Of a stretch of 64,000 bases of DNA, positions 11,440 to 24,159 are shown piece by piece (the first letter of the stretch is position 1; each line of letters begins with the position of its first letter). The translations under genes and the position numbers were made by a program. Source of the stretch: Diorhabda sublineata (taxonomy: Eukaryota > Arthropoda > Insecta > Coleoptera > Chrysomelidae). The notes below the pieces were generated by a model that saw only the letters and a list, made by a program, of their open reading frames with translations, did not search any database and was not told where the DNA came from. The DNA is taken from NCBI RefSeq assembly GCF_026230105.1, contig NC_079478.1, forward strand, positions 4,541,653 to 4,605,652, written 5' to 3'.

Positions 11440-11920
11440 ATGGATCATGATTTTCAACGTGGATTAAACCAAAATCAGTGTGCAAATCAACTCCCTTCGG
11501 CTCGTGTCGATTGGTGCAAAGAAATGCTGAAAAAATTCAATAAATGCGCTCCAAAAGACATATATAAGATCATGACATACGTTGAATTCTCTGCACACGA
11601 AAAATCGACTGAAAGAGCGCTTGTAGACGTCCGTTTTTTTCACCGGACAACGGATCGTGTTTTTTGCCGGAATCGCGGCGGTGTATGATTTCTAATCATA
11701 GCGATTCCGGCAAAAAACACGGTCCGTTGACCGGTGAAAAAAACGGACTTCGACAAGCGCTCTATGAGTCTGTCAAGCGAGCCAAATCCGACAAAAGTTG
11801 TTCACACACTAAGCATTTAGAAGCTAATGGTTGCCTGTTTTCCGGAAGTGTTGGAAAAAACCAATAATTCTTCCTCCGTACAGTCCTTGTTTGGCACCCA
11901 ATGATTTTTTTTATTTCAGT
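11440..11920 (+). pseudogene. Mariner transposase fragments
   Basis: Three pieces of one transposase are readable. DHDFQRGLNQNQCANQL is the N-terminal helix region. RVDWCKEMLKKF with KDIYKI precedes the first catalytic aspartate, which is replaced in TYVEFSAHE. After the palindrome, EPNPTKVV and MVACF continue in a different frame, and PPYSPCLAPNDFFYF is the third motif with the aspartate changed to cysteine. Two lost catalytic positions, frameshifts and deletions make this inactive. The palindrome lies exactly between the STV-like and EPNPTKVV-like segments, so it was inserted into, or arose within, the transposase. Confidence 0.85.
11615..11762. repeat. 148-bp near-perfect palindrome (foldback)
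   Basis: Left arm 11615-11676 and right arm 11701-11762 are inverted copies with 58 of 62 positions matching. The 24-base centre (11677-11700) itself holds the small inverted pair TATGATT / AATCATA. Weaker pairing extends outward for about 8 more bases on each side. The outer tips read GAGCGCTTGT and ACAAGCGCTC. The arms are much GC-richer than the flanks. No clear direct target duplication is visible. Confidence 0.93.
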
Positions 11921-11993
11921 TTAACGTGCTTCGACAGCGCTGGTCATTGGCACACAAAAACAATCATTAAATACAGGACTGTTACAAAATCTA

Positions 11994-12610
11994 TTACAAT
12001 GCATAAATTAAATTATATTTTCTTATACAGCTTGGGGCTTTAAGGAACTGCTCGATTTTCCTTATTTCCGTCGGGCAGTTTAGTGTCTCCTTCAGGTTGG
12101 TTTTCATATTAAACTGTTGATATGCGGTAGAATATTCTCTGCAGTCGGTGAGGATGTGCTTAACAGTCACAGGAACTTGACAAGTTCGGCAGACTGGACG
12201 ACTTTCTGACGACATCGAATAGCCGTGAGTAAATTTCGTGTGGTTGATGCGAAGTCTTCTTATTGTCACTATTCAAAAAGTTTAATTAAATGTGAGAAGT
12301 AGTTGGTGGATGTGATGTAGTGCTGTAGTATTCTTGCTCCATATATCACGCCAAGATTTTTTGATGAGGTGTTTGAAGTTAATCTTCAGACCATTAGCCA
12401 GCTGAACTGGAATTTCAGTATGATTCTTTGTGGCTTCTTTGGTATGGTGATCGGCACATTCGTTTCCAGCAATTCCAGTGTGCGATGGAAGCCAGATGAG
12501 AGAAACTGTTAAATCAAGAGCAATGAGAGTTTGCACCCAATGATTACTTCTTGTTCCAGGAGATGAAAAAATGTTTTGGAGTTAAGTGGCTGCCCTCGTA
12601 TTAGAAAAAA
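11994..12610 (-). pseudogene. LINE RNase H domain and C-terminal tail, with stops
   Basis: Minus-strand fragment of a non-LTR retrotransposon polyprotein of the RNase H-bearing (I/Jockey-like) group. SLIWLPSHTGIAGNECADHH (about 12440-12500) is the RNase H motif with the conserved histidine in SHTGIAGNE-AD. FSNTRAAT upstream fits the preceding strand. Two stops separate this from the same-frame segment 12269 down to 11994, which holds RLRINHTKFTHGY and CRTCQVPVTVKHILTDC, the Cys-Cys-His-Cys tail that ends such proteins. Reverse transcriptase is absent. The frame is otherwise preserved, so decay is moderate. Confidence 0.88.
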
Positions 12611-12619
12611 TTTCAATAT

Positions 12620-15600
12620 TACACTAAAGAATTCGCTAGTACGAAATAAATAATGCATTAAACCCAGATTTACATATCTTTATGTACTGTTTATTTTTAA
12701 TTTTATGATTTACCATTTGGTTTAATAATAAATTAGCTTAATTCGTAGATGACATTAATAACTAATTTTCAAATTAAACAACATCCATCTGCAATAGCTT
12801 CACCACATCATAAATTCATATAATCCTATCTAAATCCAGGCCTGTTGATCAAGCTATCTTCTTCTGCCGTCTGTGTCGTCTCACTTCACAAACATGCACG
12901 TCAGAAACCTTTTGAAGTACAGGCTAAACCCATTAGGAGACCCCATCGTGTCTTGTAATATCAACCAAGCCGCTTGCAACCATAAAAAATACTCGACATA
13001 AATTTTAAGTTAGGCGCTATTTCCCGGAAACTATGCTAAAGTACGTTTTTGAAGCTCGATGTAAACTTTACCGCATATTATATGACGCTTTCCTTTAAAA
13101 ATGTCTTTTCAAATACCTCGCGAGCATGATGAAACGAGATGAAATCGGCGAAGTTTTTTCTTTATATGGTTTTAACATGAATAAAATCTCAAATGTAAAG
13201 TTACCTGATTTTTTTAAATGTACACGGCCCTCAATTTCAATCTGATAAAATTATAGTGAAAATCTCTTCGCTAATTTCAATTGCCCGATGTTTCGCATTT
13301 CTAGGTTATGTTTGAGACGTCACTTCATGCCCTATTTGCTTCTTATTTTATCTTTTATCTTCTTATTTTGTAAAAATATGAGAATATCTTTACTATATAC
13401 AAACTCAAATTGTTTAATACAATGAATTAATTTTCATGGCAGCTATTACAAACTAGTAAGTCTAATGTTTTAGGACAAGCAGTAACAAGTTTGAGCCCGT
13501 TCTGGCTGTCTATTACTGACGCTTTGGTGGAAATCAACATTAGTGCGCTAGTGTCGTGGATAGTGGAGAGGTAGCATAATAAACAAACTTCGATACTCAA
13601 ACATCCACAAAGCTATATACAACGAAAGGGTAGTAACCACGCCGCGCGAGCTAAGTCTGAAAACGGCTCAGCTTCACTGAGATCTCGGCGTTCGAGATCT
13701 TATGGCTTCACTGTTCCAAGCTAGAGAATTTCTCCTCGATTCCAAACGCCTCGCCATGGAACCATGAACAGGTAGCAATTATTGCATTTTCCCAAAAAAT
13801 ATATCAGGTGTATCGGAAAGTTCAATTGTGAACTATTGGAATTAAGAATTTCCTGGGTGAGGTATCGGCTAGTCAGAGGTTAACGCATTATCGTTTTATT
13901 GAGTTTGTTCAGAGAAATATTTACCCGTGTTCAGTATTTTTAAACGCCAGGATAAATAGCGTGGTCGCCACATAGGCTTGAAATTAGAAGCTCTTTTTTA
14001 TAAAACAACAGCAGTCAAAATGCGGTTCTTCGCCTCGGACGACATTCCTTGTGACTAAAGCCATCCAAGACCTTACTTATTTGTTGAAGCGCCAAAACTA
14101 ATTTGAATTTTTCACAGTAGAACATATATACGCAGGAAACGATAGGTCTTGTCGTCTTGCAAAGATTATTCCACAATTTCAAATATCGGCGTGATTCGAG
14201 GCGATGTTAATTTAAATACCTTGTTGATTGAAATGATTTGTTAATAATTCTGTATTTATGAGCAACATTCGAAAGGAACTTTTGTTAAATAATTGCGACA
14301 AGCCGACAAGCCAAATATGTTTATACTTTCGCTGGAATACCCATCAAAACAACTTTGGTATTTGCTTCAGAATTGTTAATGAGATATTTTCAATAAATGA
14401 CGCAAAACAGTGGGGATAGCGCAAAAAGACCGCATCGCCCATGGCTCCAAAGTATATTGTTTACCCATTTGATCCTATCATGTGTATGTTTTTCCCATCA
14501 TTTTATACCAAACTATAAGACGCTTTTATTTGTTTCATCGGTATATTAAATATTCTTTTTTGGCCTCAATTTTGTTCTACTTTGAGCGATCAGATTTAAT
14601 TTAAATTTTGCACACTTGTAAAATACTAACGAAAATGCAATAATTCCTTTAAAATATCTGATTATCCTCTCGCCAATAAGACTAAGAGAGGTCGAGCTAG
14701 TCGGTGATTTAGGTGAGCGCGCAGTTACAGACTAACAAAATCAAAATGCAACCATCAACATATATGTAAATAGTAAAGACGGATTTAAAATAGCAAAGTG
14801 AAATAAAAAGCGAAAAATAAAATACTGAGAAATAATTAATGGCAATATTATAAAAGTATGGAGTGCTTTCGATGGAATTAGTAGTGGTAGACACAAAAAG
14901 AAAGTGGATAGCTAGCACTCCTGCTGCCCCCACTCGCCAAGACTCGTTTCGAGCCACAAGTCTGGACCAGATATAAAAGTTTGAAATGATTTCTATTTGT
15001 GAGTTGTACTGAGAAATGTATTTGAATACTTTGTATAAACAATTCAGAATTTTCTTATGAATTCATCTGTATTAAATAAGTTTTTCGTTTCCAGGTAAAA
15101 AACAAAACAGAAATCGCTTGGAATAATAAATGGATATACACTGCATGATACCCATCGTTTATTTGTTTTGTGTTTCTGGCAGAAGTGAAAGTTTTAAGTT
15201 TTGTTTAATTGTTTGAATGTATATTGAATACATTATTCAGACTTGTTTCTCAAAATATAATTTAAGGAAAATATTTTATCAAAATTATCAATTTTGTGCT
15301 CATAATCGAATATTTATAACTACAAATTACATATTAAAAAGTTATTTGAATGTAATAGCGAGGGATCAAAATATAAAGAAAGATAATTAAATTGCAACTG
15401 ACAACATATTTCTATAAAGAAATTGATGATTTACAAGATTTTTTTAAACTTTTTTAAAAATTTTGTGTCGTTTACAGAAAAATGTAATAAATAAAAAATC
15501 TCATATTTTTTGCAGCTTCCACGACTTTTCGTCTGTTCAACCCGAAATTAGAATCAACCCGAAATTAGAAGCAAAATAAACTTGAAAGTGCAGTCGGCAG

Positions 15601-17180
15601 CCCAAGGGGAGATTTTCGATTGCCTAATTTCATGTATCATTCCAAACATCAAAATTTATCAACAATGAGATAAAATAACGTTCAATAACACAATAAATAT
15701 GAAATATTTCAGGTATAAAGTACAATATTCCATTTAAGTAAATATATGAGTATAACATAAAACTTTCAGCAAAAATAGAAATTTTAAGTTGTTCATGTTC
15801 AGTATAAGTGTTGTTTGACTATCCCTCGACGTAGGTGGTTCTCGTCTTTCTTGCTGGTTCATTATTTATTTTATCCATTTATTGCTTTGTGTATTTATTT
15901 TGGGACCTCCCAAAATATATGAGCATTTATTGCAGACCTTTTAAGAAAATTTTACAAGTTCTGAGGAAGTTTGAGTTTCATAAAGAATAATTTAATAGAT
16001 AAATATCCCGAATGGCACAACGGTTTTTTCAGTCTCATTTTGTTATTTCTTATGAATTTGGCTTAAGAAAATGACAACTTTTGAAACTGTGGCTGTGTTA
16101 TTGCCACCAGCTCATGTTGAAAAGGGAATTTTAATGTAATAACCATTCAATTGCTTAAACATTTGGTTTGCCAAGGACTGAGAGTGTACAATACAATGTA
16201 CTTAATGATATTTGCAATGTCAATATTAATTTATTAATTATTTGCAAAAAGTAATGTTGATTGTACCTCCAGGACAATTATTAATATTTATTGGATTGGA
16301 TGCAGATGGAATATGTATATCTCTACTAGATGTTGATGGAATCTCTGGTGGTGGAAGAAAGTTATGCAAAATCATCGAAGTGAAACTGTCAAAATTGAAG
16401 TGGCTAGAGTCACATTTAAGGAAATGTCCTGAAATTGTTTTGCAGTACGGAACTGTGACTCAAAACGCTGCTTTCGGTATGTAAATGAATACCGAACGAA
16501 TAACTTTCAGATTGCGACGTCTAAAAAAACCGTTTGTCTGGAGACATACGTGTCAAACTTGATGGAATATGTTGATGGAACTGTCTTAAGCAACAAACAT
16601 GACTATTCTATTCATTTATTCGAATGGTTAACTTGCTTACTTACTTACTAGAAATAGAAAACTAGACGCTACATGATATCTCAACACCAATTGGACTAAA
16701 TCTTCTTTTTTTGATAGGGTATTCGATTAGAAGTTCCATCACGAATATCAGGATAATCAGATTGGTATTCAATCTAAGAATGTGCCACTTACAACGTCGA
16801 ATTTAATAAAAATAAGACGTATGAACAATGAATGTGGGCAGATATTTAATTTTTGTTATTGAATAAATAAGTATGTTTTCAAGGGGTGTTGCTGTATTCA
16901 CTGCTTAAAATAGACGTAAAACGAACAAAATGAGGTTTGGTGACTTAGCGGTTTCTTAAATTATGCTTTACTGAATCAAACAACAATAAATTGTTTTAGC
17001 ACGAGGTCCGAATTTAAGGTCGTATCGCATATCATTAACAAAGAAAATTGGTGGAATATATCCACCGCTATTAAATGTAATTTAGACAATTATGATGAAA
17101 AAAGTATTCTACAATTTATGCAATCGTTTTCTATTCGATATATCGTTCTTTCGGTAGCTTATCTCACTAATCTTTTTGTA
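12620..17180. other. No gene recognised; a few GC-richer patches
   Basis: Mostly AT-rich. Three patches stand out. Positions 13465-13790 are GC-richer and include GATCTCGGCGTTCGAGATC, a short palindrome. Positions 14640-14960 are flanked by GC-richer ends; the minus frame there starts like a signal peptide but has no family motif. Positions 16242-16484 hold an 80-codon plus frame ending before a possible donor GGTATGT, possibly an isolated exon. A 17-bp unit (CAACCCGAAATTAGAA) is duplicated at 15538-15572. None supports a gene call. Confidence 0.4.
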
Positions 17181-17189
17181 AAATTTCGA

Positions 17190-17437
17190 AATTGCCCTCT
17201 TCCAGCCTTTTCCAATCTTTGTTTTCCGCCGAATTGATCCTGCGTTTTTTCGTCGTCATCTATCCATCTCATTTATTCTCTTTTCCTGCTTCTTCTGTAT
17301 TTCTAGGGTATTTTGTTACATATCTGATGTTGTTACCGGCGAATTTCTATTTCACTTTTGCTTCCTCTTCTTTAACGTTTCTAACTTTTGTTTTATTTCT
17401 CATCCAATCATTCCTATTATTCATGAATTTTATACCT
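17190..17437 (-). pseudogene. Possible LINE tail, weak
   Basis: The plus strand is pyrimidine-rich. On the minus strand a scrap reading MRWIDDDEKTQ resembles the RW-x-DD segment near the C-terminus of some insect LINE polymerases. No longer frame is supportable. The adjoining plus-strand LINE tail at 17438 would then be a separate insertion in the opposite orientation. Confidence 0.25.
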
Positions 17438-17690
17438 AGCATTGATCGAAATAGACTTCTGGAGAAGAGCAACGGGGAAAGATAATGGAAGTCAGACATA
17501 CATTAATCGATGATATCAAAACCAAACAACTAATCAACAGAATACCTAAACGGATTCTAAAGTGGACACCACTTGAAAGACAACGAAGAAGGAAGCTGGA
17601 GAGAGGGCATAGATAAGCAAATGCAGGAGCGAGAACTAACAATAGACCTATGGCAGGAGAGGTTATATACACTAGTGTTAAAATATTGAG
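17438..17690 (+). pseudogene. LINE polymerase C-terminal region with two frameshifts
   Basis: Three overlapping frames give successive parts of one non-LTR retrotransposon tail. LIEIDFWRRATGK begins at about 17443. Then EVRHTLIDDIKTKQLINRIP and KRILKWTPLERQRRR follow in a second frame. GIDKQMQERELTIDLWQERL follows in a third frame from about 17603. The order (FWRRA, then RIPKRILKW, then the QERxLxxDLW tail) is that of insect endonuclease/reverse-transcriptase elements. The catalytic domains are absent, consistent with 5' truncation. Confidence 0.85.
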
Positions 17691-17699
17691 GGTATGTTT

Positions 17700-18690
17700 G
17701 GGTTTATACCACAACAACATAACAATATTAAGCATAACTCTTGATGTGTCCGATTTTATTTATCTAAAACTAAATGAATTGATTAGGCTTGAGTTGAAGT
17801 TCACGATAAAAGAACTTGATTTGCAGTTTGTTTAAGAATCAATGCGACTTAGCTTGCTCGATCCTTATCTACGTATCTGTTCATATCGTTAACCATCACT
17901 GGTGTACGATCTAGTCCCCAAATTGAACATTATAATATTACAAAAATTGTCAGTGTAGATTTTTGATAGACACATAGTAAATTCTATAGAAAATTAATAT
18001 CCATTTCGAACTTGAACAATAATTAGAACATTTCTAAATAATAAAAATCCAAATATTTCTGGATGAAAACGCATTAATTGAGAAGAAGACGTTTTTAATA
18101 TTCCTGGTACCATGCTGAATAATCATTTTATAATGACCCATAAAGATCGCATTATTTTGTTCAACAATTTAATGCCTCTGCTATCAACAAAATGGTTAAA
18201 GGGGCCATTGTTTCGAAATCATTCTGGAATGTCGTTGCTATACAAAGAAGTCAAATAGTGATAATATAAACATGAAAACGATAAATATTTGAATATATGT
18301 TTATAAAGCACTCCAGCTTTCTCATTGTAGATAATAGAAATTTTACAGAAATATTTATATTTATATATATTATATTATATATATTTATATATAATCTTCC
18401 CTTATATTCAAAAATTGTCATAGGAGGAGTGCACTTTTTGATTATATTCTCGACAAAAGCAACTCGTAGTTTATGAGGAACCCCAAACTTACGAAGAAAG
18501 GTTTTACAGAATAACTAAGGAGACACTTAAATACCAATACATTTAACATTCAGACTAGCCTCAGGAAACTCCCAGCTCAAATAAGCTGACTTGACTCCAT
18601 TACACCATGTCTACGACTTCAAAAAATATTGATTATAATAATTCCGTTATTCCCAAAATGGTCCAGGCATCCACGGGAGACTTGACATTT
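17700..18690. other. No gene recognised; AT-rich with a degenerate TA tract
   Basis: A mixed TATAT/TTATA tract occupies about 18350-18400. Otherwise nothing recognisable. Confidence 0.45.
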
Positions 18691-18696
18691 ATCATG

Positions 18697-18910
18697 CGAG
18701 GATGATCCCAGAAGTACCTGACCTGACCTAGAGATTGAGGTAGCTGGTTGAAAAATACAAACTACAAAATCTATACAGCACATGTTTCAAGTTTGAAGAC
18801 GCCACGTGGTTTGGTATTTGTTTGGCAGCCATCAATAGTGAACGTTTTCAGTGAATTTGTAAACATGGAAAAATTGGTCATCGTTGAGCTGAACTAGATT
18901 CTACTTTAGG
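18697..18910 (+). mobile_element. Mariner family 1, copy C: 5' end only
   Basis: Begins CGAGGATGATCCCAGAAGTA and continues CCTGACCTGACCTAGAG, matching the 5' end at 19712 and the inverted 3' ends at about 20540 and 25081. The leader runs to an ATG (about 18866) and the first codons, then similarity stops near AACTAGATTCTACT. The rest of the element is missing. The left flank is TG rather than TA, probably a substitution. Confidence 0.75.
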
Positions 18911-19700
18911 TTTTTCCTCGTTTTCGAAACACTTAAAGAGAATATTTATCATCTGAGTAGAAAAAAATAATTAAATTTCTCAGTGATAGTAAACAAATTA
19001 TATATTTATATTCTAAGAGCAGACACTTTTAATTTATTATTACAATTGAGGCAAACAAACAATTTTCAAGATCACGATAATGTTGACGAATGAGTATTTG
19101 TTACTTGGAAATCAATTTGATTCGAATATGTGATTGAAAAAAAAAGATGATGTAATAATGAAATGAATTAACATGTGGAAAAATTTATATGATCTTTTTC
19201 CGATAATAAAATCTTTCTGGGAAATAGTTATAACTATTTTAAATGCCTATTAAAAACTAATACTTTTTTAGTTGCATAATAAGATATTCTAATGGAAAAC
19301 CTCGAATCCAAATAATTCAAATCACCAAAAATTCCAGTTTCGTTAAAACAAACAATGAATTAATAAGCGCCTCATTCAGCTTTCACATCTTTTTTGATAA
19401 CAGCGTGAATCATAAAGTTCTGCCTTTGTTTTTGATCCTAAGTGTATACTCGGGAGCAATTATTGATACTACATACTTTTCACTTGGGCTCAAACTGATA
19501 CCTGCTATTTTATTGCTACTTTCACAATATCATCCAAGGACAACTTTAGGTATACAAAATGTACTAAACTTCAAGAATTGAAGAATTGCAGCGTCCAGCA
19601 TTGTATCTAATATAAATGCTCTATTGCTAACTATATTACTGATCTAACGCTTAGTTTTCAACATTTATAGTCCATATATTCTGACAAACCGTCATGGAAA
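18911..19700. other. No gene recognised
   Basis: AT-rich sequence between two mariner copies of the same family. Confidence 0.45.
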
Positions 19701-19711
19701 CGCTTGAGCTA

Positions 19712-20564
19712 CGAGTATGGTTCTAGAGGTACCTAGCTTGACCTAGAGATGGAGGTAGTTAGAAAAATACCACTGAATTAGAATTTACACCATCGACTGA
19801 AAGTGCACGAGATAGCAGACATAGAATGCATTCCAAAAAGTGCGGTACATCGTATATTAACTGAAAATTTGGACATGAGAAAGTTGTACACAAGATGGGT
19901 GCCGCGTTGGTTCACAATGAAACAAAAACAGTGTCATGTGATGTTTCCATCGAGTGTTTGGCAATGTTTTGCAGAATGAATGCCGTTTTATCACCATGGA
20001 TGATACGTGGGTCCATCACTTCACACTCGAAGCAAAATAACAATCAAAACAATCGACTGAAAAGGGAGAACCGGTTCCAAAGAAGGCAAAGATTGTTCCA
20101 TCTGCAGGCAAAGTCACGGCGTCGGCTTTTTTGGAATGCGCGAGGGATAATTTCTATTAACTATCTTGGAAAAGAAAAAACTATCAAAGGCAAGTATTAC
20201 GCGAATTTATTACAACGTTTGAGCGAAAAAATCAAGCAAAAACGGAAAAGAAAGTATCGTTGCATCAAGACAATGCACGAAATTAATGAATTAAAGTTTG
20301 AACTCCTACCTCATACGCTCTATTCGACTGATTTAGTCCCCTCGGACTATTTTCTGTTCCCGGACTTGAAAAAACGGCTCGGTGATCAAAGATTTTACCA
20401 TAATGAATAGGTGATATCGGCAGTTAATAGCTATTTTGAGAAGTTTGACGATTCTTATTATAAAAAGTGTATCGAACATCGCTGCGTAAAGTGTATGGAG
20501 CTAAAAGGAAATTTTTTTTTCCAAAATTTTTGTGTTTTCTTTGTTGGGTCAGGTATCATCCTCG
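19712..20564 (+). mobile_element. Mariner family 1, copy A, with ends and TA duplication
   Basis: The left end CGAGTATGGTTCTAGAGGTA follows TA at 19710-19711. The right end GGTATCATCCTCG is followed by TA at 20565-20566 and is the inverse of the copy C end, less an 8-base gap. At 853 bp it is shorter than a full mariner of about 1.3 kb; the DNA-binding domain is largely deleted. Most of the catalytic region remains but with frameshifts. Confidence 0.9.
19800..20513 (+). pseudogene. Mariner transposase, frameshifted (copy A)
   Basis: VHEIADIECIPKSAVHRIL is the second helix-turn-helix. RKLYTRWVPRW is the linker. The region of the first aspartate reads as fragments near MDDTWVHHF in another frame. 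A 171-codon open frame (19895-20410) carries the central part, with NYLGKEKTIKGKYYANLLQR and the third motif YSTDLVPSDYFLFPDLKK. The C-terminus continues at 20411 with AVNSYFEKFDDSYYK and CMELKGN. The second motif (normally HQDNAPAHT) is reduced to TMHEINEL by deletion. Inactive. The open frame in part combines shifted pieces and should not be read as a native protein. Confidence 0.87.
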
Positions 20565-20569
20565 TAAAT

Positions 20570-22195
20570 CATCTAAATTTATTCAAAAATCAGTCATCAA
20601 CTTATATATTACTAATTAAAAAATATAATAGCACATTCAAGGAGTGTGCGGTCTGAAGAAAATCTACCGAAAGTTTATGTTTTATAAAATACTTCGAATC
20701 TAATCATATCACGCTGATATCGATTTTAGATTATTGATGAAGTTTAATTCTCGGTTACTGCTTGCTAATGAATAGCAAATATCATTATTTATGAGAATAT
20801 ATATACTTTGAAAAACATGATTTAGTAACATGTGACATCTCTCGTAAACTCATTAACGATTTTCTATCTACTTATTAATAAAAATGGCATCTTCATTCAC
20901 TATCTATAAATATTTTATGTACATGTGAGTGACAAACACTCGAAGCAAGTACGAAACAAATAGTATTAAAAGCAATACAAATATTTTCAATAATTAGAAA
21001 ACTAGATGATATGTCTGTCACACACCATATGAATTTCTAATATCTCATTAACTTTTCAACTAGATATATACGTTTTAAAAATACATTATAACTGTCTTTT
21101 GGAACATTTTGTGGTAAAAAGTTTCCTGTTATTCACAGATTCAAAATAGAATTTGACCTAAAATGTTACTTACCTTTTTAAAAATAATACTTGAAACAAT
21201 ATTTGCTTAATCTTAATTGTCTCTAAGTGCCAAAATATGAGAGGTAAAACAATTATTTTAACACAGTATGACGTTATCATTATTTAGTGTTACTATGTGA
21301 ATTTCAATTTAATCCATAAGATATACAATAGTTGAAAATCTTGACATTAGGAGTCCCAAATTCAGAAGTAATTTAACGACTTGTATTTTTGGATAATAGA
21401 ATGATAAACAATTGCAAGATATTTGTGAATTACGTTCATTCAACATGTACTCAGAAAGAAAATTGCAAAAGTAAAGGCAACCTGTGGCTTTTGGTGTAAA
21501 GCTACGGCCCCCCAGTTCCATACGAAAAAATTAAGAAACCATTATTGAAATCGATATTTTTAAGTACCAAATTTCACAACAACTACTATCAGTAGCCACC
21601 GTTCACAATCTCAACAACACTTCTAGAACCTAGATATTACAAATATACAACATAAGAAACCTCAAGGAAACATCAATGCAGCCTAGGTCTCACTTAAAGA
21701 AATAGCTTCAATAAACATTTCATTTCTCTGATTTGAGAAACACAAACAAAAATACTCTCAATGAGATCAATATTGAACAATTAGGAATTGATTCTAGATA
21801 GCCCTAAATTTAATTACTGAATTTGAAAACCAAATGCTATTTATTGGAGTGGTAAGTTCTCAAATTAAACTCAATGCTGCAGTGAAGTGAAGAAATGGTA
21901 CATTCAGTGCTGAGGATAAGATTAAAGCTTGGAATTAAATAACAAAAATATCATCATGCTTGAAACTACAAGACATCAAAAGCCGAAGCTTTGATATTTG
22001 TGTTTTCATTATGAATAAATATCGTTTCGTATTGAAATCAATTTTGTAAATTATATCGCTGTGCTAGACGACCCTGTAACTGAATACCCTTTTTAAGCTG
22101 TTTTTAAATATGTTTTCGTATACTTAAACATTATGCTCATTAGCACAAATCAGCGATAATAATTGCAAGTTCTTTCTTTCAAAGATTTTCCAAAA
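20570..22195. other. No gene recognised
   Basis: AT-rich sequence; the minus frame at 21309-21521 has no motif. Confidence 0.45.
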
Positions 22196-22199
22196 CGTA

Positions 22200-22365
22200 A
22201 GGTATTTCCCTAGCTTTTTATTCAATAATAAAAGTTCTCCATTTTCTCCAACATGTTTGATCATCTCTATTGATTGCTTAGACGTTTTTTCGTCTCCGTG
22301 TAACTTTCTATGACTCTTCTATTGCTTTTTCATTAACTTCTGTAGGAACCGTATCTATTTTCACT
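22200..22365 (-). pseudogene. LINE reverse-transcriptase N-terminal scrap
   Basis: The minus strand reads KIDTVPTEVNEKAIEES, then after a frameshift SIEMIKHVGENGELLLLN. This matches the block just before the palm domain in insect LINE reverse transcriptases (typically GxDxIPxEMIKxxGE). Pyrimidine bias on plus continues to about 22500, so more of the element may be present in decayed form. Confidence 0.6.
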
Positions 22366-22509
22366 TCCTAAGTGTTCTCATTATGTACTGTATTTCCATA
22401 ATTTCGTTATCCTCTTTTGTCTCCATTAAACATCCACCATTCTTCGACTTGTCTTGTCCTGCAATCTCATTGTTCATATTTCTAGAAGTTTATTATCATT
22501 TATTATTCA

Positions 22510-24150
22510 ACTGTGTATTTTTTTCAAAACCCTTCCATAAATTTTTGGCTGTATTAACTTGTATTGTTACTCCCATGATAAAAGAATGGTGAAATTTTTT
22601 GGAGCAAGATCAAAGAGGAACTTTGGAATAGGAGTCGCATATCGGAAACCCAACCCGAAGTACTGTGTTGGTGTTCTGAAGAAAGGGCGCAGGATTTAGT
22701 TCTAGTGGAAGGGAAGTAATGAACATCAGAGTTCCACAGACTGTATTTCCTCCGCCGGAAAAAAACTTTTTTGTTAATAAATAATTCTTTCCTCAATTTG
22801 TATTCGTTATTTGATCTCTTTTATTTTTAATTTAATACTTTCCGTATAATTTCTAAGCTGTATCCAGAACGAATTCCTTAAATTAGTCTCACATATGTGC
22901 ATTCTATCATTTTCTGTTGTCGATTCTTTTTTCTGAAATTTTTGTTTTATATATTGGTCTAATTTGGTGATTGTAGATTGTACTGAAGACGCGTTGGTGT
23001 CATTTCGCAGATAGATTCAGTGTTTGTCTGAATTTATTTTCTTTTTTTTTTTTTGAGGAAAATGATCGCTTCCAATTTCTGCTCGTATTTACGAAAAATG
23101 GAATGAATACTTATATACAACAAGACGACAAGCCCATCTCTAGATCGCTTTTGTAACTAGACCATGAAAAATATAATAATTAATAACAAGATATGGATTT
23201 TATGGTGCTTATTATTAATGATTACGTAATTTCAGCTCGAAGATGAGCGAAATTTGTATTTCGAATATCATTAGAGCTCCAATAAGAACTGTAAAATAAC
23301 GCATTATAAATTTTAATATCGGTTAAAGGAATAAAAAAAAATGTTGCTCGATTATGCCGGAAAACGTCCCAGAAGATACTTATTCGAGGCAAAAGTCGTT
23401 CAAAAATCTAGTTATCAATTTTATGTACAATAAAATGTCTCGACAGGGCGCACTCCTATAAAATTTATGTTAATTTACTCCACCCTTAACCTTAATTGCC
23501 GTAGGGTGAATTTTCGGATGAGGGGACTTTTATGACTATTGTCAGGGATTTTATCTATACACACATTTTTCGAATGGGATTTGTGGTACTTTATTTCTTT
23601 GTACAAAAGATTATCTTTCGGAATTGTTAAAGATACATTTTCAAAAATCGTCTCATTATCTTCAGCAAAAGTAATGTTTTGTTTCTTTGTTCGTACGTAC
23701 CACATTATTGGGTCTATAAATACGAACTTAATAACCTATAGAAATGTTATTGAACTATAGCAGCGAGTTGATGAACCAACGAAAAAAATATCTATGGGCT
23801 TAAAATCAATTCTCATTAGGACATCATAAAGAATTACAGGGAAAAAAAGAGCTGTAATAATCGTATACTTTTCAAAAATAATTCCTTCCATCACATAAAC
23901 TATGTTTTTTGTTATTCTAATAGAATTAGATTCACGCTGATATTATAAAATAATATATATCTGAAAATACACTAGAGAGTACCCAATAATAATCAGTATT
24001 GTCTATGATATCGACGTATCTGCAGTGGTTATTTTGCTAGCTACTTTCGTTTTTCACGGTGCCAAGTTCACGTGAACAAAGTACAACTGTAAAATTTTGT
24101 TTACTATTTACAGACGCTGCTGAAACACGAACTGTCTTAGCCCAACCAAT
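22510..24150. other. No gene recognised
   Basis: Only short frames without motifs. Overlapping frames on both strands at 23475-23760 are within chance. Confidence 0.45.
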
Positions 24151-24159
24151 ACAAAAGCT

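Larger units (their letters stand above)
11279..11920 (+). mobile_element. Decayed mariner interrupted by a palindrome
   Basis: The left side begins at TTTACGAGGAACGC (a TA followed by CGAGG, usual for mariner ends) and runs through a plausible leader into transposase fragments on the plus strand. The right end is not found; similarity fades at about 11920. A 148-bp foldback sits inside the coding part. The copy also lost most of the DNA-binding domain and the region between the second and third catalytic motifs. Confidence 0.75.

Noticed and set aside
14709..14957. Minus frame that begins like a secreted or membrane protein
   Set aside because: The hydrophobic, F/I/Y-rich sequence is expected from AT-rich DNA; there is no homology motif or splice context.
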